Assembly: GCA_900318815.1 (NCBI GenBank)
Contig: ONMA01000001.1
Span: 114,210-178,209 of the forward strand
Reading direction: 5' to 3'
DNA from: an uncultured Prevotellaceae bacterium
Lineage (GTDB): Bacteria > Bacteroidota > Bacteroidia > Bacteroidales > Bacteroidaceae
Length of the DNA: 64,000 bases
The translations under genes were made by a program, and so were the position numbers. The stretch's first letter is position 1. Each line of letters opens with the position of its first letter. Below are positions 9,089 to 19,335 of this stretch, piece after piece. A model generated the notes under the pieces. It did no database searches, had not been told where the DNA came from, and saw only the letters and a list, made by a program, of their open reading frames with translations.

Positions 9089-10090
9089 TTACTTTTTCTT
9101 CTTGGCTTTCTTGGCCTGCTTCTGTTCAGCAGCCTCCTGCTTCTTCTTCTCAGCCTCTTCTTTTTTCTTCTCAGCCTCTTCCTTCTTCTTCTCGGCGGCC
9201 TCTTCCTTCAGGTCCTTCTCGGCCTGCTCCTTGATACGCTTCTCAATAGCCTTGTTCTCACGGGCAATTTCCTTTTCCGACTTTTCAACGCTGCTGTCAA
9301 GCGTTATTTCGGTGGTCGTGTTCGTAATGATGGGCGTATGGGTAAGAATCTCCAAGGTAAGGATGTCGGTAGTAATCGTTGTCAGCAGCGACTGATAATT
9401 ATTGACAGCCGACTGGCCACGCAATCCCGTATAGGCAAAGTCGCCAATCTCCATGTTGCCATGATGGAACTCTATCTCATTCAGGGCACTGGCTCCCTGA
9501 TAGATGGCTGCATTCTCGCCAGCCGTCTTCAGAGCCGTGAGGTTATTGGTGATACGTACATAGAGGATGGCTATCTCCTGCTTCAGTTGGTCGAAAGCCA
9601 TGTCCTTTCTCAGCTGTGCGTCTTCCACCAACAGGCGTTTGCGCTTTACCGAATGGGAAAGGTCGAGCAGGTCTTCCAAAGGCACACTAAGGTTGACACC
9701 CACATTCCAATAGGCCTGTTCAGAACCCTGGAACTGGTAAATCATCGGACTATAGGACGACGAGCCATTGCCCCACATGTCGGTCTTGCCGTAGCTGTAG
9801 CTGGCATGCCCCTGAATGTATGAGAAGATATGCTTCTTTTGCTTCACCACATCGGCCTGTGCTATTTCCTGCTGTTTCGCCAGTTGCAAAATAGTCGGAT
9901 TCTGCTTGGCATTCTCTAATAGCACGGCCAGAGGCGGCAGATGGAAGTGTGAGAAGTTGATGGACTTCTCACTACTTGTATCAAAGAAGCCGGCAATAAT
10001 GCCGCTCTCGTCGTTGGCCTCCTGAGCAGAGGCTCCTACACAATACAAGCCAAAAGCTGCAACAATGACTATTTTCTTATAAGCGTCCAT
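9089..10090 (-). CDS. TolC-family outer-membrane protein with Lys/Glu-rich tail
   Basis: A 333-residue secreted protein. The signal peptide ends near GASA-QE. From about residue 50 it resembles one half of a TolC-type outer-membrane factor: LPPLAVLLENAKQNPTI, then AQADVVKQKKHIFSYIQGHASYSY, a strand GVNLSVPLEDLLDL and a helix with DQLKQEIAILYVRI. The second half expected in TolC (family length about 420-470) is missing. From about 268 to the end the chain is nearly all Glu, Lys, Ala and Gln, with repeated AEKKKEE units, ending in KKAKKKK. In this operon it holds the place where a Wza-type exporter would be expected, so it may form the outer-membrane exit; that role is inferred. Confidence 0.7.
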   Translation of the reverse strand: MDAYKKIVIVAAFGLYCVGASAQEANDESGIIAGFFDTSSEKSINFSHFHLPPLAVLLENAKQNPTILQLAKQQEIAQADVVKQKKHIFSYIQGHASYSYGKTDMWGNGSSSYSPMIYQFQGSEQAYWNVGVNLSVPLEDLLDLSHSVKRKRLLVEDAQLRKDMAFDQLKQEIAILYVRITNNLTALKTAGENAAIYQGASALNEIEFHHGNMEIGDFAYTGLRGQSAVNNYQSLLTTITTDILTLEILTHTPIITNTTTEITLDSSVEKSEKEIARENKAIEKRIKEQAEKDLKEEAAEKKKEEAEKKKEEAEKKKQEAAEQKQAKKAKKKK

Positions 10091-10111
10091 GATTCATTTT
10101 CATCAACAATA

Positions 10112-11317
10112 TCAAACATTATCTTTCTGCACAAAGTGGAAGAATGTACGGAAGATAATCTTCATATCAAGCATGAAATTATATGTCTGTCCATAGAGTA
10201 TATCAAGCTGCTTACGCTCGTCGGCCGACATCGTGCCGCCCTTTCCACGCTCTTCCACTTGCCAAAGACCTGTGAGACCAGCAGGAGCCATGAAGCGGTC
10301 GATGCTTGAATCGGCGGTGAGCTTCTCGGCCTCGTAGAGCGGCAAGGGGCGGTTGCCCACAATCGACATGTCGCCTTTCAGGATATTGATGAGTTGGGGC
10401 AATTCGTCAATGCTGTACTTGCGGATGAAACGTCCCACCTTGGTAACACGCGGGTCATTTTCAATCTTCACGAATGCATTATTGATTTCATCTTCCTTCT
10501 TTTTGTTGAAATCACTCTCGGCAACCACAAAGTCGTCGCCCACGAGCATCACCTCCTCGTCGCTAATCATCATCTCCGACTCCATACCCATGTCGAACAT
10601 TTCCTGCTCGGCCTCATCACCTAAAGGCGACGTGATGACGGTCTTCGGGGCAGGCGTTTCGTCATGCTCGGCATACTGGTTTCCGCTCTTGCTAAGTTCC
10701 TTCAGTTTCTTTTCTGCATCGGCGTACATGGAACGGAACTTCAGGAAGTCGAACACCTTATAGTTGGTTCCCACACGCTTCGACTTGAACAGCACAGGCC
10801 CTTTGCTTTCCAGCTTGATAGCGATGGCAGTAATCAGCATTACAGGCGACAAGACAATAAGGCCCAGCGTGGCAAAGACGATGTCGAACAGGCGTTTCCA
10901 CATAGGAATCTTGAATCGCAGAATCCTCTTCTTAGACACCTCGGTGTCAAAGAGCTGATTCTCGCGGTCGTTGATGAACTGCAATTTCTTGTTAAGCTCA
11001 GTGACCGACGCATTCTGATCCAGCGTATCGTTAATGCCGCATTTCTGATATACCTTCCGCTCTTCCTCTGGCAGGTGAGCAGTGAGCAGTATGATGTAAA
11101 TGTTCTTGCAGTTCTTGCGTAAGTAGGTGATAGCCGTCACGTCTTCCGTCTGTACGCCCTTTTCATAGAACACAATGAAATGCTTGTTGCGCACCTGAGA
11201 GTCGCAACAAGCAGCAGCTTCCTTGTAGTTCTTTGTCAAAAGAACCTGCCTGCCAGGCAAATATTTTAAGCGTTCTTCTGTATGAGGATTCTTGCCTAAA
11301 TAGATGACACCTATCAT
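10112..11317 (-). CDS. Initiating sugar-phosphate transferase with N-terminal pseudo-receiver
   Basis: A 401-residue phosphoglycosyl transferase of the WcaJ/PglC class, which puts the first sugar phosphate on undecaprenyl phosphate. The catalytic part starts near 140 (MWKRLFDIVFATLGL, membrane helix 144-168), with KFRSMYADAE (194-202), DPRVTKVGRFIRKYSIDELPQ split by nothing unusual, KGDMSIVGNRP and LWQVEERGKGG. Two oddities stand out. Residues 1-118 have the strand-helix order of a response-regulator receiver (IYIILLTAH, then GINDTLDQNAS), but the phospho-Asp position reads FIVFYEKG and the conserved Lys is Gln. An acidic insertion of roughly 60 residues lies at about 212-280, between the catalytic segments. 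The gene is 12 bp downstream of a stand-alone receiver gene. Confidence 0.85.
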   Translation of the reverse strand: MIGVIYLGKNPHTEERLKYLPGRQVLLTKNYKEAAACCDSQVRNKHFIVFYEKGVQTEDVTAITYLRKNCKNIYIILLTAHLPEEERKVYQKCGINDTLDQNASVTELNKKLQFINDRENQLFDTEVSKKRILRFKIPMWKRLFDIVFATLGLIVLSPVMLITAIAIKLESKGPVLFKSKRVGTNYKVFDFLKFRSMYADAEKKLKELSKSGNQYAEHDETPAPKTVITSPLGDEAEQEMFDMGMESEMMISDEEVMLVGDDFVVAESDFNKKKEDEINNAFVKIENDPRVTKVGRFIRKYSIDELPQLINILKGDMSIVGNRPLPLYEAEKLTADSSIDRFMAPAGLTGLWQVEERGKGGTMSADERKQLDILYGQTYNFMLDMKIIFRTFFHFVQKDNV

Positions 11318-11329
11318 TTCTTCTCGTGT

Positions 11330-11698
11330 TTAGTTCGGCAGAATTTTCTTTACTCTGATTTTCAACTCCATGGGGTTAAACGGTTTTACGATGTAATCCT
11401 CTGCACCAATTTCCAGCAGGCGTATGCGCTCGCTGGTGGAGTCTTCACTGGAAAGCATAATGACGGGTATATGACGGAACAGTTCGTTCTGCTTGATCCA
11501 TTCCAGGAAGTCATCACCACGCATGCCCGGCATGCGGATGTCTGAAATAATCAAATCAGGCGTGTTGCCTGCCTGTAGCCACTTGACACCCTGCAAGCCG
11601 TCTGGCAGCCACTGCACATCATAGTCACTCATCAGATAAATAGAGAGAACCTTTGCAATTGTCTCTTTGTCATCAAGAATCAAGATTTTTTTCTTCAT
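11330..11698 (-). CDS. Stand-alone response-regulator receiver protein
   Basis: A 122-residue single-domain receiver. It begins MKKKILILDDKE (acidic pair), has the phospho-acceptor Asp in LIISDIRMPG, the conserved Ser/Thr in IMLSSEDS and Lys in DYIVKPFNP. There is no output domain. The start ATG at 11696-11698 is chosen because the upstream in-frame extension is hydrophobic and lies at or before the promoter. It is the first gene of the exopolysaccharide operon and precedes the phosphoglycosyl transferase whose N-terminus is a degenerate receiver, so it may signal to that enzyme by domain pairing. No histidine kinase gene is adjacent. Confidence 0.88.
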   Translation of the reverse strand: MKKKILILDDKETIAKVLSIYLMSDYDVQWLPDGLQGVKWLQAGNTPDLIISDIRMPGMRGDDFLEWIKQNELFRHIPVIMLSSEDSTSERIRLLEIGAEDYIVKPFNPMELKIRVKKILPN

Positions 11699-11749
11699 AA
11701 ATATCGAAATTATTACTTTTAATAGTGTTTTCTGAAGTATAACGGCATG

Positions 11750-11783
11750 CAAAGGTAAAAAAAATATTTCAAACAGGCACAAA
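11750..11783 (-). promoter_or_regulatory. Promoter of the exopolysaccharide operon
   Basis: On the minus strand TACCTTTG (11750-11757) matches the Bacteroidetes -7 box TAnnTTTG, with TTTG at 11780-11783 22 nt upstream. The predicted transcript starts about 45 nt before the receiver gene, in a very A/T-rich stretch. Confidence 0.65.
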
Positions 11784-11825
11784 ATACTTCAAAAAAAAAT
11801 TATATTTTTCTTTTTATTTGAATAT

Positions 11826-12491
11826 TTAAAAGAAAATAGTCAGCGTACCGCCATCACTCCGTGTATAGCGGCGCAGCAAGTCTTGAATGAAACGCGCATT
11901 TTCCACGACCCGGTTTTCATTGCCATCATAGCCATTGATAAGAACCACGAGATGACGGGTTGACATGGTTATCTTCGTGCGCTCATTATCGCTCGTCGGC
12001 GTTCCCACCCCGCCCACGGCATCGCGGTAGACAGGCAGGCCGGCAATGTTCAGCATGCCCCGGCCAATACCTTCGTATGGTTCTCCTTCACGCCCTATGC
12101 CCAGCGTCAGGGTGTCGCCCACGAACTTGGAGGCATCGAAGCCACCTATACTATATCCGTAGACCATCGAGGCCAGGTTAATCAGGTCGACCAGCGTGTC
12201 AATCTGATAGAGTTCTTTGCCCTGCAACACCCGACGAATCAATGCTTCGGATGCAGGACGATAACGCGAAGGATCTTTTCCACATTTTTTATATATAGCG
12301 CGCGTAGCAGCAATGCTCGTCAACTCTTTCAGGCTCTCAGTGGTCAGTTCGCGTCGGAAACGCTCTTCTATCTGATGAATCTCGTCCCAGAGTTCCTCAC
12401 AATACGCCGTGTTCTCTACCTGTGCGTCGACGCATGCCCCAACAAATACGGGGCATACCTCGGCGATTTCATGTGATACAATTACATTCAT
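11826..12491 (-). CDS. B3/B4 tRNA-binding domain protein
   Basis: A 221-residue protein of the B3/4-domain family, the substrate-binding domain also found in the beta subunit of phenylalanyl-tRNA synthetase. Visible family features are YKKCGKDPSRYRPASEALIRRVL, VDLINLASMVYGYSIGGFD and the C-terminal GYDGNENRVVENARFIQDLL. Stand-alone members are thought to act on tRNA or amino acids, but their job is not settled. It lies upstream of the exopolysaccharide promoter and 33 bp downstream of ligA on the same strand, so it may be read from the ligA transcript. The length is normal for stand-alone members. Confidence 0.75.
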   Translation of the reverse strand: MNVIVSHEIAEVCPVFVGACVDAQVENTAYCEELWDEIHQIEERFRRELTTESLKELTSIAATRAIYKKCGKDPSRYRPASEALIRRVLQGKELYQIDTLVDLINLASMVYGYSIGGFDASKFVGDTLTLGIGREGEPYEGIGRGMLNIAGLPVYRDAVGGVGTPTSDNERTKITMSTRHLVVLINGYDGNENRVVENARFIQDLLRRYTRSDGGTLTIFF

Positions 12492-12524
12492 ACTTATTTA
12501 TAAAAACGACTGAATTTGGATTGT

Positions 12525-14564
<2,040 letters not shown>

Positions 14565-14568
14565 TTAT

Positions 14569-16080
14569 CTATTTGTTACTCATCACCTCGGCAGCGATGA
14601 TTTCGGCCAGTCTTACGGCACCCTTGCCGTCGGGGTGTATGCCGTCGCTGAGCATCTTGTCGCCGTCATTTGCATAGAGGGTGTGCAGGTCAATGATATG
14701 CAGGCCGTACTTACGGGCCACCTCCTGCTGGATGGGAATGATGTTGTTGACAATCACCTCGTCGTTGATGTTCCATGTTGACTTGAAGGCCGGGATGGGC
14801 GTGCAGAGGAAGATCTGTGGAGAACCCTCGGGCTTCGGCTGCTTGCGGACGACCCTCCCGCGCTTCTTGGCAGCGGGCTGCGCCAGGTCGGGACGCAGGG
14901 TGAGAATCATCTGCTCCAAGTCTTGTCTGAACTCATCGCCATGCTTCCAGTTCTCGGGCTTCGAGTCGTTGGTGCCGAGCTTGATGATGACCACGTCGGG
15001 AGCAGACTGCTGTCCATCGTGATGCAGAAAAGCCAGGGCATCGCGCCAGGCCATCTCGTTCATGTAAGGATGGTCGCCCTTGTTGAGCATCGTGCGGGCG
15101 CTGACACCAAAGTTCTTCACCCAGTACTGGTCGCCTAACCGTTTCTGCAACTCGGCGGGATAGCCGTAGGCCGGAGCCATGTCGATACCGTGGCCGTCGG
15201 TGATGCTGTTGCCGATGCAGGCCACACGGATGGCATCGGGCTTGGGAGCGGGGCGGGCATCGAGCCAGGCACCAAGGTCGGCCAGCATGCGGTCGTGGTA
15301 TTTGAACCAGGGGCCGAAGCCAAAGCCGTGGTCGCCTGTGGGATAGATAAACATGGCGCACTCGTTGCCGGCATTGCGCATGGCCGAATAGTACTGCACG
15401 CCGTTGGTTACGGGCGGCACGAGGCGGTCGTCGCTGGCCATGATGATGCAGGCGGGAGGCGTGAGGTGGCGTCGCACGGCGTTTTGCGTAGAGAAGTCAT
15501 GCACCAGGGCAGCGTCCTTCTGTCCCTGTTCGCCAAGGAAGTTGCGGCACGACCACTTATGAGACACACGCTCGTCCATCGAGATGACGGGATAGAAAAG
15601 GATGGTAAAGTCGGGGCGCACGTCGAAGTCGGAGTGGGTGGAGATGACCGACGAGAGGTGTCCACCAGCCGAGAATCCCATGATGCCCACGTCGTGAGGG
15701 TTGATGCCCCATGCCTGGGCCGAGTCGCGGACGATGCGGATGCCCTTCTCCACGTCGCCAATGGGCTTGGTGCGGTCGCCGTCGGGCAGGCGGTAGTTCA
15801 CTACGAAGTAGGCAATGCCTCGCTGGTTCATCCACTCATGGGCCAAGTAGCCCTCATGGTCGTTCGACAGCATTGAGTAGCCGCCGCCGGGCACGCCTAC
15901 AATAGCCCTGCCCGAAGGTTGTAGCGGCAGGTAGCACACCATCTGTGCTTTGCCGTCATCGGTCAGGTTGAGTGTAAACTTCCTTGCCGTCTGTCCCTGC
16001 ATACCTGCCACGAACAGTAGCATCAACAGGGTTAGTGATTGCCGTAAAAAACTTTTTACTCTTGCTCTTTCTTGTGTCAT
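14569..16080 (-). CDS. Secreted two-domain esterase (alpha/beta hydrolase + SGNH hydrolase)
   Basis: This 503-residue exported protein joins two esterase folds. After a signal peptide (about 1-30) the alpha/beta-hydrolase domain shows GVPGGGYSM, the nucleophile elbow GFSAGG (Ser137), Asp in ASDDRLVPP (about 217) and His251 in GDHGFG. The second domain is SGNH type: GNSITDG (Ser292), GTND (369-372) and DGIHPDG (His482). Both catalytic sets look complete. Such proteins remove acetyl groups from plant or host glycans. The ATG at 16080 is chosen because an in-frame ATG at 16122 would sit at the predicted transcript start. It is divergent from the GH97 gene, suggesting joint use on one substrate. 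Confidence 0.82.
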   Translation of the reverse strand: MTQERARVKSFLRQSLTLLMLLFVAGMQGQTARKFTLNLTDDGKAQMVCYLPLQPSGRAIVGVPGGGYSMLSNDHEGYLAHEWMNQRGIAYFVVNYRLPDGDRTKPIGDVEKGIRIVRDSAQAWGINPHDVGIMGFSAGGHLSSVISTHSDFDVRPDFTILFYPVISMDERVSHKWSCRNFLGEQGQKDAALVHDFSTQNAVRRHLTPPACIIMASDDRLVPPVTNGVQYYSAMRNAGNECAMFIYPTGDHGFGFGPWFKYHDRMLADLGAWLDARPAPKPDAIRVACIGNSITDGHGIDMAPAYGYPAELQKRLGDQYWVKNFGVSARTMLNKGDHPYMNEMAWRDALAFLHHDGQQSAPDVVIIKLGTNDSKPENWKHGDEFRQDLEQMILTLRPDLAQPAAKKRGRVVRKQPKPEGSPQIFLCTPIPAFKSTWNINDEVIVNNIIPIQQEVARKYGLHIIDLHTLYANDGDKMLSDGIHPDGKGAVRLAEIIAAEVMSNK

Positions 16081-16123
16081 CGCTTGATGCTGGTTTTTAG
16101 AGAATAATTCGGTTTTCAGCATG

Positions 16124-16155
16124 CAAACTTACAAATAATCTTTGAATTACACAAA
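16124..16155 (-). promoter_or_regulatory. Promoter of the esterase gene
   Basis: Minus-strand TTTG (16152-16155) and TAAGTTTG (16124-16131) are 20 nt apart, an ideal Bacteroidetes promoter. It places the transcript start near 16118 and supports the esterase start at 16080. Confidence 0.7.
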
Positions 16156-16204
16156 AATAACTTAATATTTTACACAAACATACCGATGGTACTGCGATAA
16201 TTTG

Positions 16205-16212
16205 TAATTTTG
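16205..16212 (+). promoter_or_regulatory. Promoter -7 box of the GH97 operon
   Basis: TAATTTTG fits TAnnTTTG 33 nt before the GH97 start codon. No clear upstream TTTG box is present at the right distance, so an activator may be needed. Confidence 0.5.
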
Positions 16213-16245
16213 TAACCTAATTGATACTAAAAGCCTAAAAAGACA

Positions 16246-18243
16246 ATGACAAAACGTAATCTTCTTATTTCTTTACTTGCCTTGCTGCCGCAGTTGCTCG
16301 TGGCCCGCGAGGCAAAGGTTGGTTCGCCCAACGGTCAGCTCGTAGTAACCATCAGCGATGAAGGCGGACGCGCCACCTACAGCGTGCAGCTCGACGGCCA
16401 GCAGGTGTTGCTGCCCTCGCAACTGGGTTTCATGGCCGACATGGGCGACTTCACGACGGGACTTTCCATCAAAGGCGAACAGACGGAGCGCATCAGCAAA
16501 AGCTACGACTTATGGCAGGCCAAGCAGAAACATATACGCTATGAGGCCAGCCAGCTGAGGCTCAGTTTCGAGAACGCTAAGGGGCAGAAGATGGCGGTGG
16601 TCTTCAACGTGTCGGATAATAACATCGCCTTCCGCTATGAGATTCCCCGCCAGAAGGATGATAATCCCAAGTGCGCTATCATCACCAAGGAAGCCACCGC
16701 ATTCCGTATGCCCGAGACGACCACCACGTTCCTCACACCGCAGATAGACCCCATGAAGGGGTGGGAGCGTACCAAGCCCAGTTATGAAGAGGAGTACAAG
16801 GCCGACGCTCCGATGAATGTGCGTTCGCAGTACGGCCAGGGCTATACGTTCCCCTGCCTGTTCAAGGTAGGTAGGGGATTTGAAATCCCCTACAACAGAC
16901 AAAGTGATGGGTTGGGGGAGAGTCTTTGGGTGCTGGTCAGCGAGACGGGTGTCAATAGTCTGTATTGTGGAAGCCACTTGAACGACTATAAGGACGGGGC
17001 TTATACCATTGCCTACCCACAGGTTGGCGAGAACAACGGCTTTGGCTCGGTCACGGCTTCGATTCCGCTGCCCGGCGTGACCCCTTGGCGCACCATCACC
17101 GTAGGAGCCTCGCTGAAGCCCATCGTCGAGACCACGATAGCCTACGACGTGGTGGAGCCACTCTACGAACCGAGTATAGAATACAAAGGTGGACGCTACA
17201 CCTGGTCGTGGCTTATCTGGCAGGACAACAGCATCAACTACGACGATCAGGTGAAGTTCATCGACCTTGCTGCTGCTATGGGCTATGAATACTGCCTTGT
17301 GGATAACTGGTGGGACCAGAACATCGGCCGTGAGCGCATTGCCGAGTTGTCGAAGTACGCTCAGTCTAAAGGAGTGTCGCTCCTGCTGTGGTATAACTCC
17401 AACGGTCACTGGAACGATGCCCCGCAGACCCCCCGCAACTGTATGGACACTCCGATGGCCCGCGACCGCGAGATGGCGTGGATGAAGTCCATTGGCGTGA
17501 AGGGTATCAAGGTGGACTTTTTCGCCGGCGACAAGCAGGAGACGATGAAACTCTATGAGGATATTCTTTATGATGCCAACCGCTACGGCATTGCCTGTGT
17601 GTTCCACGGCTGCACCATCCCCCGGGGCTGGGAGCGCATGTACCCCAACTACGTCGCATCAGAGGCCGTGCTGGCCTCGGAGAACGTGTTCTTCGGCGAG
17701 CATGCGGCCATTCAGGAGCCATTCGAACTGACCTTGCACCCCTTCTGCCGCAATGCCGTGGGTACGATGGACTGGGGCGGCGTCATCATGAACAAGTACC
17801 TGTCGCCCGACAACAAGAGCCGTCACACCCGCAAGACCACCGACCTCTTCGAGATTGCTACCGCCTTTACCAACCAGACCGCCGTGCAATGTATTGCCAT
17901 GCAGCCCAACAACCTCGACGAACTGCCACAGGTGGAACTTGACTTCCTGAAAGGTATTCCCACCACCTGGGACGAGACACGCTTCATCGACGGCTACCCC
18001 GGTAAGTATGTGGTACTGGCCCGCCGTCACGGCACGCAGTGGTATGTGGCAGGTCTCAATGCCCAGAAGGAACCGCTCAGTCTGACGCTCGACCTCTCGC
18101 AGTTCAACGTCAAGACACAGTTTACCGACCAGACCGACAAGCGCAAGAACGTTGTCGGCGTGCAGATGCTCCCCCTGAAGGCCGACAAGAAAGGATTCAG
18201 CAAAATCACCATGCAGCCCAACGGCGGCATCGTATTATTCTAA
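16246..18243 (+). CDS. Glycoside hydrolase family 97
   Basis: A 665-residue secreted enzyme (signal peptide about 1-20) of GH97, the SusB/alpha-galactosidase family of Bacteroidetes. The N-terminal beta-sandwich (SPNGQLVVTIS...), central barrel and C-terminal domain are all present. Barrel motifs include SWLIWQDNSINYDDQVKFIDLAA, YCLVDNWWD, GIKVDFFAGD, and SEAVLASEN. Asp424 in KVDF matches the nucleophile position described for retaining alpha-galactosidase members, so alpha-galactosidase-like activity is more likely than SusB-type inversion; this is recalled, not tested. Residues about 209-222 are encoded by a palindromic element inserted in frame. It is the first gene of an operon with an aldo/keto reductase and a fucose-type permease. 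Confidence 0.9.
   Translation: MTKRNLLISLLALLPQLLVAREAKVGSPNGQLVVTISDEGGRATYSVQLDGQQVLLPSQLGFMADMGDFTTGLSIKGEQTERISKSYDLWQAKQKHIRYEASQLRLSFENAKGQKMAVVFNVSDNNIAFRYEIPRQKDDNPKCAIITKEATAFRMPETTTTFLTPQIDPMKGWERTKPSYEEEYKADAPMNVRSQYGQGYTFPCLFKVGRGFEIPYNRQSDGLGESLWVLVSETGVNSLYCGSHLNDYKDGAYTIAYPQVGENNGFGSVTASIPLPGVTPWRTITVGASLKPIVETTIAYDVVEPLYEPSIEYKGGRYTWSWLIWQDNSINYDDQVKFIDLAAAMGYEYCLVDNWWDQNIGRERIAELSKYAQSKGVSLLLWYNSNGHWNDAPQTPRNCMDTPMARDREMAWMKSIGVKGIKVDFFAGDKQETMKLYEDILYDANRYGIACVFHGCTIPRGWERMYPNYVASEAVLASENVFFGEHAAIQEPFELTLHPFCRNAVGTMDWGGVIMNKYLSPDNKSRHTRKTTDLFEIATAFTNQTAVQCIAMQPNNLDELPQVELDFLKGIPTTWDETRFIDGYPGKYVVLARRHGTQWYVAGLNAQKEPLSLTLDLSQFNVKTQFTDQTDKRKNVVGVQMLPLKADKKGFSKITMQPNGGIVLF
16871..16900 (+). 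repeat. Palindromic element A, copy 1, inside the GH97 gene
   Basis: A perfect palindrome with 11-base arms (GTAGGGGATTT / AAATCCCCTAC) around one G, followed by AACAGAC. It is translated in frame as G-R-G-F-E-I-P-Y-N-R. The same core and CAACAG tail occur at 18794 and 45585. Confidence 0.85.
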
Positions 18244-18256
18244 CACCCATTACCCC

Positions 18257-19246
18257 ATGAGATATACAGAATTAGGAAAAACGGGAATGAAAATTTCCCA
18301 TCTGAGCTTCGGCGCATCGTCGCTGGGCAGTGTCTTTCGCGAGACCAACGAGAAAGAGAGCTTTGAGGCCGTTGAGACGGCTATCGAAGGAGGTATCAAC
18401 TTTATCGACGTGAGCCCCTACTACGGTCACTACAAGGCTGAGACCGTATTAGGCAAGGCCCTGCGCAACATTCCACGCGACAAGTACTACCTGAGTACTA
18501 AGGTGGGACGTTACGGGAAAGATGGCAAGAACACGTGGGACTACTCGGCCAAGCGCGTCACCGACAGCGTCTATGAGAGTATGGAGCGCTTAGGCATCGA
18601 CCACATCGACCTGATCAACGTTCACGACATCGAGTTTCAGGCTGCCTTGCCGGGCGGACTGCAAAAGGTGGTCGACGAGACGCTGCCCGCTCTCTTCAAA
18701 CTGCGCGACAAGGGCATTGTGGGCCATGTAGGTATCACCGACCTGCAGTTGGACAACCTGAAATGGGTCATAGAACAGTTTGAGAAGAGTGTCGGGGATT
18801 TCAAATCCCCTTCAACAGAGAATGGAGCGAGGAGAGTGGAGAGCATCCTGAACTTCTGCCACTACACGCTGAACGACGATGCCTTAGTCGACTACCTCGA
18901 CTTCTTCGAACAGCATGGCGTGGGTATTATCAACGCCTCGCCGCTGTCGATGGGGCTGCTGAGCCAGCGTGGTGTTCCAGCATGGCATCCGGCTCCGAAA
19001 CCGCTCATCGAAGTTTGCGAGCGTGCCGCCGCCCATTGCCAGGCCAAAGGTTATCCCATTGAGAAACTGGCCGTGCAGTACTCCGTCAGCAATCCACGCA
19101 TTGCCTCGACGCTGTTCTCGTCGGCCAATCCCGCCAACGTGCGCCGCAACATCGAGTGGGCCAACGAGGAACCCGACTGGCAGTTAGTGCAGGAGGTGAA
19201 GGACATCATTGGCAACCAGCAGCGCGTCACCTGGGCCAACTCATAA
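18257..19246 (+). CDS. Aldo/keto reductase, L-fucose/L-galactose dehydrogenase type
   Basis: A 329-residue NAD(P)-dependent oxidoreductase of the aldo/keto reductase family. The catalytic set is visible: Asp and Tyr in DVSPYYGHY, Lys in STKVGRYG and His in NVHDIEF. The chain KMG-like LGKTGMKISHLSFG start and SPLSMGLL strand place it with aldose 1-dehydrogenases that oxidise L-fucose or L-galactose. The neighbouring permease gene supports fucose. Residues about 178-196 (VGDFKSPSTENGARR region) come from palindromic element A and split the segment between WVIEQ and VESILNF that is continuous in relatives. It starts 13 bp after the GH97 stop. Confidence 0.85.
   Translation: MRYTELGKTGMKISHLSFGASSLGSVFRETNEKESFEAVETAIEGGINFIDVSPYYGHYKAETVLGKALRNIPRDKYYLSTKVGRYGKDGKNTWDYSAKRVTDSVYESMERLGIDHIDLINVHDIEFQAALPGGLQKVVDETLPALFKLRDKGIVGHVGITDLQLDNLKWVIEQFEKSVGDFKSPSTENGARRVESILNFCHYTLNDDALVDYLDFFEQHGVGIINASPLSMGLLSQRGVPAWHPAPKPLIEVCERAAAHCQAKGYPIEKLAVQYSVSNPRIASTLFSSANPANVRRNIEWANEEPDWQLVQEVKDIIGNQQRVTWANS
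18794..18819 (+). repeat. Palindromic element A, copy 2, inside the reductase gene
   Basis: GGGGATTT-C-AAATCCCC followed by TTCAACAGAG. It has the same orientation as copy 1 relative to its gene but is read in another frame, as V-G-D-F-K-S-P-S-T-E. Confidence 0.85.
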
Positions 19247-19250
19247 CAGT

Positions 19251-19326
19251 CACTCTTCACTCTTCACTCTTCACTCTTCACTCTTCACTCGAAGATTCTT
19301 CACTCTTCACTCTTCACTCTTCACTA
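19251..19326 (+). repeat. Heptamer tandem repeat upstream of the permease gene
   Basis: CACTCTT is repeated five times plus a partial copy, then GAAGATTCTT, then three more copies and a last variant CACTATT. It fills almost the whole 89-bp gap between the reductase and permease genes. Seven-base units change spacing, not frame, if copy number varies. Confidence 0.9.
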
Positions 19327-19335
19327 TTAACTCCC

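Noticed and set aside
19156..19335. Longer start for the permease
   Set aside because: It would translate the reductase end and the heptamer array; the fold begins at MIEKKYLV at 19336.
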